Assembly: GCF_900111485.1 (NCBI RefSeq)
Contig: NZ_FOIC01000028.1
Coordinates: 1 to 34,335, forward strand
Direction of reading: 5' to 3'
DNA length: 34,335 nt
Origin: Natrinema hispanicum
Lineage (GTDB): Archaea > Halobacteriota > Halobacteria > Halobacteriales > Natrialbaceae
The translations under genes and the position numbers were made by a program. This document shows, piece after piece, positions 9,301 through 16,926 of this stretch (positions are counted from its first letter, which is position 1; each line of letters starts with the position of its first letter). A model generated the notes under the pieces. The model saw nothing but the letters and a program-made list of their open reading frames with translations. It was not told where the DNA came from and made no database searches.

Positions 9301-9518
9301 CGGACGGCGTCGAGGATGTCCTCGATCGCGTGGGCGAGATCGCTGGCCGGTTCGAGTCCCATCGCCCCGCAGTTGCCCTTGAGCGTGTGTGCGATCCGGA
9401 AGATGTTCTCCATCGCCGCCTCGTCGTCGGGATCGCGCTCGAGGGTGAGCAAGGCGTTGTTCAGTTCTGTGATCCGTTCTTCGCTTTCCTGCACGAACTC
9501 TGTCAGATACTCAGTCAT
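6342..9518 (-). CDS. cheA: Chemotaxis histidine kinase CheA with giant acidic linker
   Basis: 1058 residues, far longer than the usual 650-700. Autophosphorylates and passes phosphate to CheY and CheB. P1/HPt: residues 1-105 with phospho-histidine H44 (RIAHTLKG). A P2-like domain follows (about 155-235, DVYFARLAI). Residues about 241-652 form a low-complexity Asp/Glu/Ala/Thr linker with only K369, R472 and K507 as basic side chains. P3 dimerisation starts near 683 (SVRVDIEQIDSLLTLVEGLV). The P4 ATPase has LIHLVRNAVDHGIE, DDGSGLD and GRGVGMDVV. P5 is the CheW-like end (DEILFVESGGEEFGVP). The start was placed at 9518 (MTEYLTEFVQESEE), overlapping the cheB stop by 8 nt. Upstream in-frame codons lie inside cheB and are not family-like. 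Confidence 0.95.
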   Translation of the reverse strand: MTEYLTEFVQESEERITELNNALLTLERDPDDEAAMENIFRIAHTLKGNCGAMGLEPASDLAHAIEDILDAVRGDDLEVSPGLMDDVFDAVDELETMVDEVATTGEIETDPSATIAALRSRLDGTDREATTGRPVPSDDEIDAVCSRFDPPADDTHDVYFARLAITERENVNNGKLVVDALIDAFDLIGTDPPQPQIEADEYDGEFDAVFATPVGEAAIASGLEPVDEVDDFEIVDVTDRFEISDGSAPSAPDADPGDDISSEEAQELEVDELLDEFDEFDNLDEQVESIDDDELEPFDDMGEAGSFDDLLGEDEIGDLDDEPVDAPAEPAPDATTTAGSTGATDDDAAAVDADPDEVDDASAVFDELKDEVEMVGFDELQDELDELEFDEFDDEEEVGMDELLGENAADDSFLDEDASESEVDDVLVDAPAGDDGEFDDVDVDAIVETGETSADDLEPADETVEDADTDDRATADDLETADADEADGDTDEADVDTDDSGFEPADKFETGDDGDAVADDSFGADVTHTDETFGESAVADAVDSTDADDAFGDETAESDPFETATASFDDDEFDDSGFADPTTDSFEGADDDFEDVLDDDVFDGTEAFDSADVGFDATTDSEAGDDSSAPSTASFGDDAADSAGDAADDGVVRIVDEPELVIPDIDVPERDEQPDDDETDEVQSVRVDIEQIDSLLTLVEGLVTSRVRLRHAAEVDEDEAAIQTELDALSDLTSDLQETVMDIRLVPLETVTNRLPRVVRDIARDQDKQVAFEMSGEDVELDRSILDRIGDPLIHLVRNAVDHGIESPDVREAAGKPLEGTVEVTAERERDRVTITVTDDGSGLDPDRLRAEAVDADVLTDDEAAAMADDDAYDLIFHSGLSTADEVTDVSGRGVGMDVVKRTVEDLEGTVSIDSDEGAGTTVTMTLPVTVAIDEILFVESGGEEFGVPTKAVRDVESARAIETVDGEAVLPGEVGDYPVVSLADVLETPAAGEDGDGMVVRIREEVREVALHCDEIRGQQEVVVKPFEGFMSGVPGISGATVRGRGEVVNILDVTTL

Positions 9519-10728
9519 CGTTCTCACCGTCCGTCGTGAACGCGTCGACGATGGCATCAACGATCCCGTCTGCGGGTGCGACCGTGTCGACACAGCCGGT
9601 TTTGATTGCCTGACAGGGGATGCCAAAGACGGGGCTCGTCGCCTTGTCCTGTGCGATCGTATGGCCCTCAGCGGTTTTGATCGCCTCAATACCGGCCGCG
9701 CCATCGAATCCCATCCCAGTCAATACGACCCCACAGAGCCCGCTTGTGACCGCATCGGCGGCGCTTTCCATCGTCACGTCGATCGACGGTCGCACGCCGT
9801 GTACTCGCTCGCCGTCGCTGAGTCGCACGCGGAGACAGTCGTCGACCGCGGTAGCAACCTCGAGATGGGAGTCACCTGGTGCGACCGCGACCTCGCCGGG
9901 TTCGAGCCACTCGCCGTCGGACGCCTCGAAGACATCGTATGCGCTGTGTGCATCGATCCGGTCAGCGAACCGCTCCGTGAATCCGGGCGGCATGTGCTGG
10001 ACGACCAGCACTTTCGCCTCGAGGTCGACCGGCAGTTGCTCGAACAGGCGTTCGACAATTTTCGGGCCGCCAGTCGATGCACCGAGAACGATCGTCGGCG
10101 CGGTCGTCCGCTCGGCGGGAAGCGACGCTGTGTCTTCGTCGGCCTCCAACGGCCGCTCGATTTCAGGGCGTGCGTTCGGCCCGACCGTCCCATGATCACC
10201 GGTTACCTGTACGTCGGCACTGCCGCCGGCGACGGCGTTTCCGGTGGTTGTCCCCTGCCCTGGCCCTGTATTGCCGGCGACTCTCGAGCGAGTCGCGTGG
10301 GCCGTCGCAGTGGCTCGAGCGAGCGCTACCGTCGAGACGTTCGCGTCGGCGAGTTCGTCGACTTTCGCGACGACCTCGTCGGTGAGCTGGACGATGGTCC
10401 GCGAATCGGAGCCGTCGGGTTTGTGGAGAAAGTCGATGGCACCACGCTCTAACGCATCGAGCGTCGCCTCCGCCCCGCGTTCGGTGTAGACACTGAGCAT
10501 GAGAATCGGGGTCGGGTTCGTCGTCATGATCCGTTCGACGGCGTCGATGCCGTCTAACTCGGGCATCTCGACGTCCATCGTGATGACATCCGGATCGAAC
10601 GTTCTGGCGAGCGCGACACCCTCCGAACCGTTCGCAGCCGTTTCGACCTCGTAGCCGGCGTCACCGAGTGCGTTGCCGATGACTGTCCGCATGAACCTCG
10701 AGTCGTCGACAACGAGTGCTCTCGTCAT
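9511..10728 (-). CDS. cheB: Protein-glutamate methylesterase CheB
   Basis: 405 residues. Removes methyl groups from transducers, activated by phosphorylation from CheA. The receiver domain (1-120) has D8, D9, phospho-acceptor D52 (VITMDVEMPELDG) and K103 (LHKP). A Gly/Thr-rich linker (140-205) leads to the esterase domain with the triad S218 (GASTGGPK), H245 (VVQHMPPGFT) and D342 (GMGFDGAAG). The start overlaps the cheY stop by 4 nt and the end overlaps cheA by 8 nt. Confidence 0.96.
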   Translation of the reverse strand: MTRALVVDDSRFMRTVIGNALGDAGYEVETAANGSEGVALARTFDPDVITMDVEMPELDGIDAVERIMTTNPTPILMLSVYTERGAEATLDALERGAIDFLHKPDGSDSRTIVQLTDEVVAKVDELADANVSTVALARATATAHATRSRVAGNTGPGQGTTTGNAVAGGSADVQVTGDHGTVGPNARPEIERPLEADEDTASLPAERTTAPTIVLGASTGGPKIVERLFEQLPVDLEAKVLVVQHMPPGFTERFADRIDAHSAYDVFEASDGEWLEPGEVAVAPGDSHLEVATAVDDCLRVRLSDGERVHGVRPSIDVTMESAADAVTSGLCGVVLTGMGFDGAAGIEAIKTAEGHTIAQDKATSPVFGIPCQAIKTGCVDTVAPADGIVDAIVDAFTTDGENDD

Positions 10729-11087
10729 GCCGCGACGACGTCTGAAAGGGCCTTTCTGACGCTGGGTTCTTCGAACGGTTTCGTCACGTAGCCGTCCGCA
10801 CCAGCCTTCACGGCGAGTTTCATCTTCTCACGCTGGCCGACGCTCGTACACATGATGACGCGGGCGTCCGGATCGATCTTCTTGATCGCTGCGGTCGCCT
10901 TGATGCCGTTGCATTTGGGCATCACGATGTCCATCATGACGATGTCGGGGTCGTGTTCTTTGTACATTTTGACGGCCTCTGCCCCGTTAGACGCCTCTCC
11001 GACGATGCGATAATCTTGTTCCAGAATCTGGCGCAATAGGTTTCGCATAAAATGAGAGTCGTCCACGATGAGCACCCCTGTCGACAT
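10725..11087 (-). CDS. cheY: Chemotaxis response regulator CheY
   Basis: 120-residue stand-alone receiver domain. It carries the signal from CheA to the archaellum motor (through CheF adaptors in archaea). It shows D9-D10 (LIVDDS), phospho-acceptor D53 (IVMMDIVMPKCNG), the switch CTS and the lysine in VTKPFEEP. It is the first gene after a 276-bp spacer following cheW, so a promoter probably lies in that spacer, and its end overlaps cheB by 4 nt. Confidence 0.96.
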   Translation of the reverse strand: MSTGVLIVDDSHFMRNLLRQILEQDYRIVGEASNGAEAVKMYKEHDPDIVMMDIVMPKCNGIKATAAIKKIDPDARVIMCTSVGQREKMKLAVKAGADGYVTKPFEEPSVRKALSDVVAA

Positions 11088-11123
11088 TCAGTAGTACACC
11101 AAATTCTGGTAGCGATACAACTA

Positions 11124-11131
11124 CCATAAAT
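11124..11131 (-). promoter_or_regulatory. Possible TATA box for cheY
   Basis: CATTTATG on the minus strand, centred about 40 bp before the cheY start codon, which would give a short leader of roughly 15 nt. A second AT-rich stretch (CATTTATC) lies near 11155-11163. Weak evidence by eye. The rest of the 276-bp spacer shows no gene. Confidence 0.35.
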
Positions 11132-11363
11132 GCTGTCTCCCCATTATCAGTCGTGATAAATGTCAGAGACGATCCGGAGATTCCACGCGAACTGCGGTTT
11201 CGAACGTGTCCGATCGCGGCCGTACGCGTACTGTCTGCCGACTGGGTTTTGTATCGATTGGATACCCCAGCGAGAGAGTCTCCCTACGGTCTTCTGTCAG
11301 TCAGTGCCGGCCGGCCGCAACCCGCACTGCGGTCGGGCCGGGACAGCGAGACACCAGCCCGTA

Positions 11364-12152
11364 TCACTGCTGTCCTGACGCCAACAGCATCCGTTCGACA
11401 TCGATGAGTGCGGTTGCCTCGACCACGATCTCTTGTGTCACGTCAGTGGGTTCGTCGCCATCGGGTTCGTCGTTGACGTCTTCAGCCGATTCGATCTCGA
11501 ACGTCTCGCCGATCGAACCGCCGAACCGACTGCTTGCGCCGCCAGCCGACGACAGCGTCGACGCGTCGTCGATACTGGACTCGGAGACACCGTCACCACC
11601 ATCTGTGCGGTCGCTCACGGTCACGGTCGTCGACTCGTCAGACTGCGATCGCTCTCGTTCCTGTGTGACGAGTGCGACGACCAACGGATGCTCGAGGGCA
11701 TCGCCGGAGAGGGGACTGTCGGCGACACTGTCGTCGTCGATCACGTTGCTCTCGGGGACGACCTCGACGCCGATCACGTTGTCGACGCGGATCGCAGCCG
11801 ATTGCTGATCGCTCGGGCGATCGAACACGACCAGTCGCTCACGCCCCGTGTCGATCTCTGGGGTCGGGAAGTGAACCCGCGGATCGATGACTGCCGTAAT
11901 CTCACCACGAAGGTCCATCAGCCCCTCGATCGCAGGCGGCGTTCGTGGCACTCGAGTTACCTCCGTGGGCGGTTCCGTGACCGTTCTGACGGCGTCGACC
12001 GGCAGCGCGAATCGGTATTCTCCGACGGTGACGAAAACGAACTGAACGACGTCTTCGTCGTCGCCATCGGCGTCGGCACTGCCCGACTCGCGGGGTCGAT
12101 CGGTGCCGTCGATATCGATTCCAAGAAGCTTTTCTGAGAGATCCGGGGCCAT
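11364..12152 (-). CDS. cheW: CheW coupling protein with disordered insertion
   Basis: 262 residues, longer than the usual 140-170. CheW links transducers to CheA. The CheW barrel is clear: VQFVFVTVGEYRFALPVDAVRTV, then VTRVPRTPPAIEGLMDLRGEITAVIDPRVHF, then LVVFDRPSDQQSAAIRVDNVIGVEVV. An insertion of about 80 residues rich in Ser, Asp and Thr (QSDESTTVTVSDRTDGGDGV ...) separates it from the closing segment VVEATALIDVERMLLASG. First gene of the minus-strand che set; it diverges from the second cheW with 140 bp between them. Confidence 0.9.
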   Translation of the reverse strand: MAPDLSEKLLGIDIDGTDRPRESGSADADGDDEDVVQFVFVTVGEYRFALPVDAVRTVTEPPTEVTRVPRTPPAIEGLMDLRGEITAVIDPRVHFPTPEIDTGRERLVVFDRPSDQQSAAIRVDNVIGVEVVPESNVIDDDSVADSPLSGDALEHPLVVALVTQERERSQSDESTTVTVSDRTDGGDGVSESSIDDASTLSSAGGASSRFGGSIGETFEIESAEDVNDEPDGDEPTDVTQEIVVEATALIDVERMLLASGQQ

Positions 12153-12292
12153 CGTCCTGTTCGTGTATCAGAGTCCATCACTAAAACGTTGACTCCGACG
12201 TGTGTGTTCATTCGATTTATGTATCACCGTCGTTACCATCCGGTTGAACGATTCGGTGCGTTCATTTTCTCCGTCGACCGTGTTCAGAGTAA

Positions 12293-12754
12293 ATGGGACC
12301 GGCACCGAACCACGATGGGGCAACCGCCGACGACAAACGGGTGACCGTCCTCACGTTCGACCTCGAGGATCGACGCTACTGTGTCAGCGCTGAGTCGGTC
12401 GCCTCAGTCCTCGGCATCGCGGACGACTCTGCACTCGCGGACGCCGATGATCCGTGGAACGCGGGGGCGATCACCGTCGCCGGCGAGCGGGTCAGGGTGG
12501 TCGACCTCCCACGAGTGTTCGGCGCGTCGTTTCGCACAATGGCCCGCGTCGCTGCCCCGAAACTGCTCGTCTTCGACGCCACCGACGACACCGGTCGGTA
12601 TTACGGCTGGCTGATCGACGACGTGGGAACAACCAGCGACGTTCGACCCGCCGCGCTTGAGCCGCCGCAGGTGAACACAACCTACGTCAAGGGCCGCCTC
12701 GAGATCGAGGGCCGGGATGTCGTCTGGCTGAATGAACAACCGATGCACGGTTGA
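12293..12754 (+). CDS. cheW: Second CheW-like coupling protein
   Basis: 153 residues of compact CheW fold: TVLTFDLEDRRYCVSAESVASVLG, the central GAITVAGERVRVVDLPRVFG (in place of the usual RG..PvidL..rfg) and KLLVFDATDDTGRYYGWLIDDVG, ending VNTTYVKGRLEIEGRDVVWL. Probably an adaptor between transducers and CheA. It is divergent from the che operon, so it may be expressed separately. ATG at 12293 was chosen because the similarity starts shortly after. Confidence 0.88.
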   Translation: MGPAPNHDGATADDKRVTVLTFDLEDRRYCVSAESVASVLGIADDSALADADDPWNAGAITVAGERVRVVDLPRVFGASFRTMARVAAPKLLVFDATDDTGRYYGWLIDDVGTTSDVRPAALEPPQVNTTYVKGRLEIEGRDVVWLNEQPMHG

Positions 12755-12846
12755 AGCCGATTCGAGCACTCGACTCGAGTGTGTGGCGACGGCTTCGATC
12801 GTTATCGAGACGCGGTCAGACGGGGACGGACCGGTGTCGGCAGTGT

Positions 12847-13617
12847 CTATAGGAGTCCTGGCGGTCCATCATCGGAATCGTCGTCGAGATCGAGACCGAA
12901 CTCCTCGCGCTGTTCGCGGAGTCGCTTGACCTGCCGGTAGTAGTATCCGATGCCGATCCCACCGAAGAGGACGACGACACCGGTGAGACCGAGGAACAAC
13001 GGAATGTCACGCGCGAGGTAGTATCGTAGCGAGATCGGACGATCCGCCTCGATCTCGTCCCAGGAGAGGCGTACCTGCCCGTCGACGACCTCGCGTTCGT
13101 ACCCGTTCGGTGAGATTTCGCCGAACAAGAAGTTCGACGCCCGATGATTCTCGGGCAGTCGCACCTCGTAGGAGCCCGTGACGTACGCCGGCTGGCGGAA
13201 CGTCTTCCGGCCGGCATCGCCAGAGAACGCGAGCGTGCCGTTCTCGTCGGGGACGGAGATGGTCGTCGCCGACCCGCCCTGTTCGATCTCGAGGTCCGAG
13301 CCGTTGACCTCGGTCCCGTTTGGATACCAGTAGCGAACGCTGTAGATATCCAGCGGTTCCTGACTGTAGATCGTCGACTGAGACAGCGAGAGCTCCTCGG
13401 TTCCGTTTAAGTCGTAGACCGTTCGGTACTCGCCGCTGCTGAGGAGGTCGCCGTCATCGAGCGCGATCGTGACGTCAGCGTCGCTGTCGCGAACGTCGCT
13501 GTAGTTTTGCTCGCGGTCGAGTTGCTCGTCGGAGATACCGCCGGAAAACGCCGTACAGCCGGCTCCCAGCAACAGCAAGGCGACTGCGACCGTCGCGAAC
13601 ACGAGCCGGCGATTCAT
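12847..13617 (-). CDS. DUF5803-like haloarchaeal lipoprotein
   Basis: 256 residues. An N-terminal signal with lipobox LLLLGAGC (lipidated Cys 21) is followed by an extracellular region of beta-rich, acidic sequence with several N-x-S/T sites. A single transmembrane helix lies near the C-terminus (IPLFLGLTGVVVLFGGIGIG), then a basic stop-transfer stretch (YYYRQVKRLREQ) and an acidic cytoplasmic tail. It would be held to the membrane at both ends. I place it in the DUF5803 family from memory of this layout. The start at 13617 lies one base after the DUF2110 stop (TAG-T-ATG), so the two are coupled. Function unknown. Confidence 0.8.
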   Translation of the reverse strand: MNRRLVFATVAVALLLLGAGCTAFSGGISDEQLDREQNYSDVRDSDADVTIALDDGDLLSSGEYRTVYDLNGTEELSLSQSTIYSQEPLDIYSVRYWYPNGTEVNGSDLEIEQGGSATTISVPDENGTLAFSGDAGRKTFRQPAYVTGSYEVRLPENHRASNFLFGEISPNGYEREVVDGQVRLSWDEIEADRPISLRYYLARDIPLFLGLTGVVVLFGGIGIGYYYRQVKRLREQREEFGLDLDDDSDDGPPGLL

Positions 13618-13618
13618 A

Positions 13619-14299
13619 CTAGGGAACGACACAGCGCAGTTCGGCCGGGAGGTACTCGCCGACGCTTGCGAGCAGGCCCGGCGGGTCGGTGTCTTCGGTA
13701 CAAACGACGCTTTGCTCGAGCAAGCCGAGTCGCTCGACGGTGATGTAGTCCTGTGCGTGGCCGGCACGATTGAGCGTGGCTCGCACTTCCGCGCGGGTGG
13801 CGCTGTTGACGTTGAGTCGGCCGTCGCCGCGAGTCCACTCGTAGAGGCGGTCCTGGGTTTCGTCTGCGAGTCGGGATGGTTCGGTATCCCCACCGTAGAC
13901 GAACTGCAGCGGCATGTGTTGGACCAATCCGTACCGGTCGCGGATCTGTATCGCCGATCCCGGGCCGAGCCCGAGTTCGTCGGTCGGAATCCGGACACCG
14001 TCGCCCTGCCCTGCATCGAGGACGAAGCCGTCCTCGTCCCAGGACTCGAGCGTGCCGGTGTAGGTCTCGCCGGCCTCGAGATCGGGGACGATCTCGCCGA
14101 ACTCCTCGCGGAGGACGTTGCGTGCGACGGTGGCGTCGTCGCCCTCGATCGTCACCGACGGGAAGTCGTCGTGGCGGATCCCGAGATCGAACTCGACGTC
14201 GAGGTCGCCGATCTCGTTGTCAACCAGCGAGCGCAGCGAATCCTGTGCGCGCTGGCGAGCGTCTCCCTCGACGTACAGTTTGGTTGCAAGTACGACCAT
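13619..14299 (-). CDS. DUF2110 family protein
   Basis: 226 residues, soluble and acidic. The N-terminal part (1-85) has alternating strands (VVLATKLYVEGDARQRAQDS); the middle (GETYTGTLESWDEDGFVLDAG) looks like a small beta-barrel reminiscent of S1/OB folds; the C-terminal LNVNSATRAEVRATLNRAGH suggests a helix-hairpin-helix-like piece. This matches the archaeal DUF2110 (COG4044) family, whose function is unknown. Start and tfe stop share a base (TAATG), which indicates translational coupling with a general transcription factor. Confidence 0.85.
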   Translation of the reverse strand: MVVLATKLYVEGDARQRAQDSLRSLVDNEIGDLDVEFDLGIRHDDFPSVTIEGDDATVARNVLREEFGEIVPDLEAGETYTGTLESWDEDGFVLDAGQGDGVRIPTDELGLGPGSAIQIRDRYGLVQHMPLQFVYGGDTEPSRLADETQDRLYEWTRGDGRLNVNSATRAEVRATLNRAGHAQDYITVERLGLLEQSVVCTEDTDPPGLLASVGEYLPAELRCVVP

Positions 14300-14823
14300 T
14301 AGGCGTCCGCGTCGATGTTGAGTTCGTCCTCAAGCGCGTCGAGGCGGTCGTCCATCGCATTGACCAGGCGGTCGTTTTCCATCGATTCTAGCGGCGAGCC
14401 ACATTCGGGACACTCGAAGCCGAAGTCCATCGCCTCGCCGAACTCGAAGCGGATTGAACAGATCTCACAGAGGTAGAACTCGTGGTTGCGCTCGTACTCC
14501 TGGCGCTCTTCTAAGGCCTCGTGGAGTCGGTACATCTCCTCTTCTAAGTTCTCCGGGATGTTGTCGTACTCGAACGTCCAGAGGTAGGTCAGCCACCCCG
14601 AGTCCTCGTCGCGCAGCCGTCGATAGGTCGCGAGATCGTTCTCGTAGAGAATGAACAGCGCGCGCCGCACGTCGTTCAACTCGAGGTCGAGTTCCTCGGC
14701 GAGTTCCTCGTCGGTGACCTCGCCGTCCGGTGGTGCCGCTGCGACGGGCATCCCCGTGGGACCGACCAGCTCGTGCAAATATTTCTGAATTACTGGATCC
14801 TCGAGCAGGTCCTCAAAAGCCAT
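14299..14823 (-). CDS. tfe: Transcription initiation factor E, alpha subunit (TFE)
   Basis: 174 residues. Assists promoter opening by RNA polymerase together with TBP and TFB. The N-terminal winged helix (1-90) has the EVTDEELAEELDLELNDVRRALFILYENDLATYRR segment; a helical linker follows; the C-terminal zinc ribbon has C119-x2-C122 and C138-x2-C141. Length and layout match archaeal TFE alpha. A TATA-like ACTTAATG lies about 28 bp before the start, so the message is probably leaderless. Promoter distal are DUF2110 and the lipoprotein gene. Confidence 0.96.
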   Translation of the reverse strand: MAFEDLLEDPVIQKYLHELVGPTGMPVAAAPPDGEVTDEELAEELDLELNDVRRALFILYENDLATYRRLRDEDSGWLTYLWTFEYDNIPENLEEEMYRLHEALEERQEYERNHEFYLCEICSIRFEFGEAMDFGFECPECGSPLESMENDRLVNAMDDRLDALEDELNIDADA

Positions 14824-14847
14824 TGCCTACACGTAACGGCATGAAGC

Positions 14848-14855
14848 CATTAAGT
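14848..14855 (-). promoter_or_regulatory. TATA box of the tfe operon
   Basis: ACTTAATG on the minus strand, centred 28-29 bp before ATG 14823. The spacing predicts a transcript starting at or next to the start codon. Confidence 0.5.
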
Positions 14856-14916
14856 CTTGTTAACTCCCGCGCATCATGTCGCGCCGCGTCGCGAGTGTCC
14901 GACCGGCGCGGCCGGT

Positions 14917-15480
14917 TCAATCGTGGTGGTCGTCCGCGTCGTCGGCCGGCACGACGCGCTTGCCCGTCTCCATTGGGATCACCGTCCGATCGGCGTTGTC
15001 CCATTCTTGCTCGAGTTCGCGGCCCTCGAACAGCCGGTCGAGGAAGACGGCGAGTCCCGCGACTTCGGAGTGGGGCTGGTTGGTGACGCCGACGTTCCAA
15101 TCGGCCTCCTCGTAGACGTCGAAGGAGACCTTCTCGGAGCCGACCACGAGCAAGAGCGCCTCACCCTCGCTGTCGTGGGCCGTCCGGATCTCGGCGTCGA
15201 CGTCCTGGACGCGCTCGCCGTACATCGTGAGGTGGACGACCTTCCCCTCCCAGTTGCGGATAACGGCGTGGGGCGAGTCGGTCAGTTCGGCCTCGAAGGG
15301 GCCGCCAAAGCGGTCGGTGATGTCCCTGACGGTCTCGAGCGACTGGCCGGCGTTGTCGGGAAAGAGGACGCGGTCGGCACCCAGTGCCCGCGCGGTCAGG
15401 CCGACGTGGGTCGTCATCCGTTCGTCTCGGCCGGGGCGGTGGCCGAGCCGAAGGACGGCGACCTCGCTGTCGTCGTGCAT
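14917..15480 (-). CDS. trm56: tRNA (cytidine(56)-2'-O)-methyltransferase aTrm56
   Basis: 187 residues. Archaea-specific SPOUT enzyme that methylates the ribose of C56 in the T-loop of tRNAs using S-adenosylmethionine. Typical features: the N-terminal strand [20 protein letters not shown], then [12 protein letters not shown], and the knotted C-terminal part with [42 protein letters not shown]. The start is set at 15480 ([13 protein letters not shown]); a start four codons earlier at 15492 is possible. It is transcribed away from aroA. Confidence 0.93.
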   Translation of the reverse strand: MHDDSEVAVLRLGHRPGRDERMTTHVGLTARALGADRVLFPDNAGQSLETVRDITDRFGGPFEAELTDSPHAVIRNWEGKVVHLTMYGERVQDVDAEIRTAHDSEGEALLLVVGSEKVSFDVYEEADWNVGVTNQPHSEVAGLAVFLDRLFEGRELEQEWDNADRTVIPMETGKRVVPADDADDHHD

Positions 15481-15590
15481 GCTCGCACCCACTCTCGGAG
15501 CAGGTTAGGGGGTTTCGCTTTCCATCTGCCCGATCGTCTCGGATTCGCAGGATCGGTATCGGTAAGGTGGGGCCACTCCACAGGGCGACC

Positions 15591-16889
15591 ATGAACGTCA
15601 CTATCACGCCCTCGCACGTCGCCGGGGCGGCGCGGGCACCGCCGTCGAAGAGCTACACGCACCGTGCAATCCTCGCGGCGGGTTACGCTGACGAGGCGAT
15701 CGTCCGCGACGCCCTCTGGAGTGCGGACACGCAGGCGACCGCCCGAACCGTCGAGTTGTTCGGCGGCGATGTCGACCGACACGACGACGGTACCCTCGAG
15801 ATCGACGGCTTCGACGGCCGCCCCGACGTGCCGGCGGACGTCATCGACTGTGCGAACAGCGGCACGACGATGCGGCTTGTCACCGCGGCAGCGGCGCTTG
15901 CCGACGGCACGTCGGTGCTGACTGGCGACGAATCGCTGCGCTCGCGTCCCCAGGGGCCGCTGCTCGAGGCGCTCGCCGACCTCGGCGTGGAAGCAGACAG
16001 CACGCGCGGAAACGGGCAGGCCCCGCTGGTCGTCACCGGCCCACTCGCTGGCGGCGAAGTCTCGATTCCGGGCGACGTCTCCTCGCAGTACATCACCGCC
16101 CTGCTGATGGCCGGTGCGGTCACAGACGAGGGAATCGAACTCGACCTCGAGACCGACCTCAAATCCGCGCCGTACGTCGACATCACGCTCGAGGTACTCG
16201 CCGATTTCGGCGTCGAGGCCCACAAGACAGAGACCGGCTTCGCGGTCGACGGCGGACAATCCTACGCGCCGACCGGTGGCGAGTACGCGGTCCCCGGGGA
16301 CTTCTCGTCGATCTCCTACCCGCTGGCGGCGGGTGCGATCGCCGCTGCCGAGGGCGAGACGGTTCGCATCGAGGGCGCACAGCCGAGTGCACAGGGCGAC
16401 AGCGCCATCGTCGAGATCGTCGAGCGGATGGGTGCCGACGTCGACTGGAATCAGGACGCGGGAACGATCGACGTCTCGCGGGCCCCGCTCTCCGGCATCG
16501 AAGTCGACGTCGAGGACACGCCGGATCTGCTCCCGACGATTGCAACGCTGGGGGCCGTCGCCGACGGCGATACCCACATCACGAACGCCGAGCACGTCCG
16601 CTACAAGGAAACCGACCGCGTGAGCGCGATGGCCGAAGAGCTCGGGAAAATGGGCGTTGAGACCACCGAAAAACAGGATTCGCTGATGATCCACGGCGGC
16701 GCGTCGGAACTCGAGGGGGCGACTGTCTCGGGCCGCGACGACCACCGGATCATCATGGCGCTTTCCCTCGCAGGACTGGTCGCCGACGGCGAGACCACCA
16801 TCGAGGGAGCAGACCACGTCGACGTGTCATTCCCCGGCTTTTTCGAGTTGCTCGAGGAGTTGGGCGTCTCCCTCGAGCGACGGGCGTAA
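15591..16889 (+). CDS. aroA: 3-phosphoshikimate 1-carboxyvinyltransferase (EPSP synthase)
   Basis: 432 residues. Joins shikimate-3-phosphate and phosphoenolpyruvate in the sixth shikimate-pathway step. Signature motifs: [14 protein letters not shown] (substrate-binding lysine), [60 protein letters not shown] and [15 protein letters not shown]. The start at ATG 15591 gives the family N-terminus [12 protein letters not shown]. Longer in-frame starts upstream run into trm56 antisense and were rejected. The next shikimate gene, aroC, is in the same window at 22144. Confidence 0.97.
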   Translation: MNVTITPSHVAGAARAPPSKSYTHRAILAAGYADEAIVRDALWSADTQATARTVELFGGDVDRHDDGTLEIDGFDGRPDVPADVIDCANSGTTMRLVTAAAALADGTSVLTGDESLRSRPQGPLLEALADLGVEADSTRGNGQAPLVVTGPLAGGEVSIPGDVSSQYITALLMAGAVTDEGIELDLETDLKSAPYVDITLEVLADFGVEAHKTETGFAVDGGQSYAPTGGEYAVPGDFSSISYPLAAGAIAAAEGETVRIEGAQPSAQGDSAIVEIVERMGADVDWNQDAGTIDVSRAPLSGIEVDVEDTPDLLPTIATLGAVADGDTHITNAEHVRYKETDRVSAMAEELGKMGVETTEKQDSLMIHGGASELEGATVSGRDDHRIIMALSLAGLVADGETTIEGADHVDVSFPGFFELLEELGVSLERRA

Positions 16890-16926
16890 CCGCGGTGTGG
16901 CGTCGGGCGGCCGACACACGACGCGG

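Noticed and set aside
9519..9704. 62-codon N-terminal extension of CheA
   Set aside because: It lies inside cheB and is Arg-rich. The CheA P1 domain begins at the ATG at 9518.
11163..11363. Possible small gene or RNA between cheW and cheY
   Set aside because: Only short frames without support and no clear strong hairpin; treated as a spacer with a possible cheY promoter.
13618..14016. N-terminal extension of the lipoprotein frame into DUF2110
   Set aside because: The lipobox signal starts exactly at ATG 13617; the upstream part is a shadow of the DUF2110 gene.
15414..16817. 467-codon open frame on the minus strand across aroA
   Set aside because: Antisense to EPSP synthase, with basic and atypical composition for a haloarchaeal protein.
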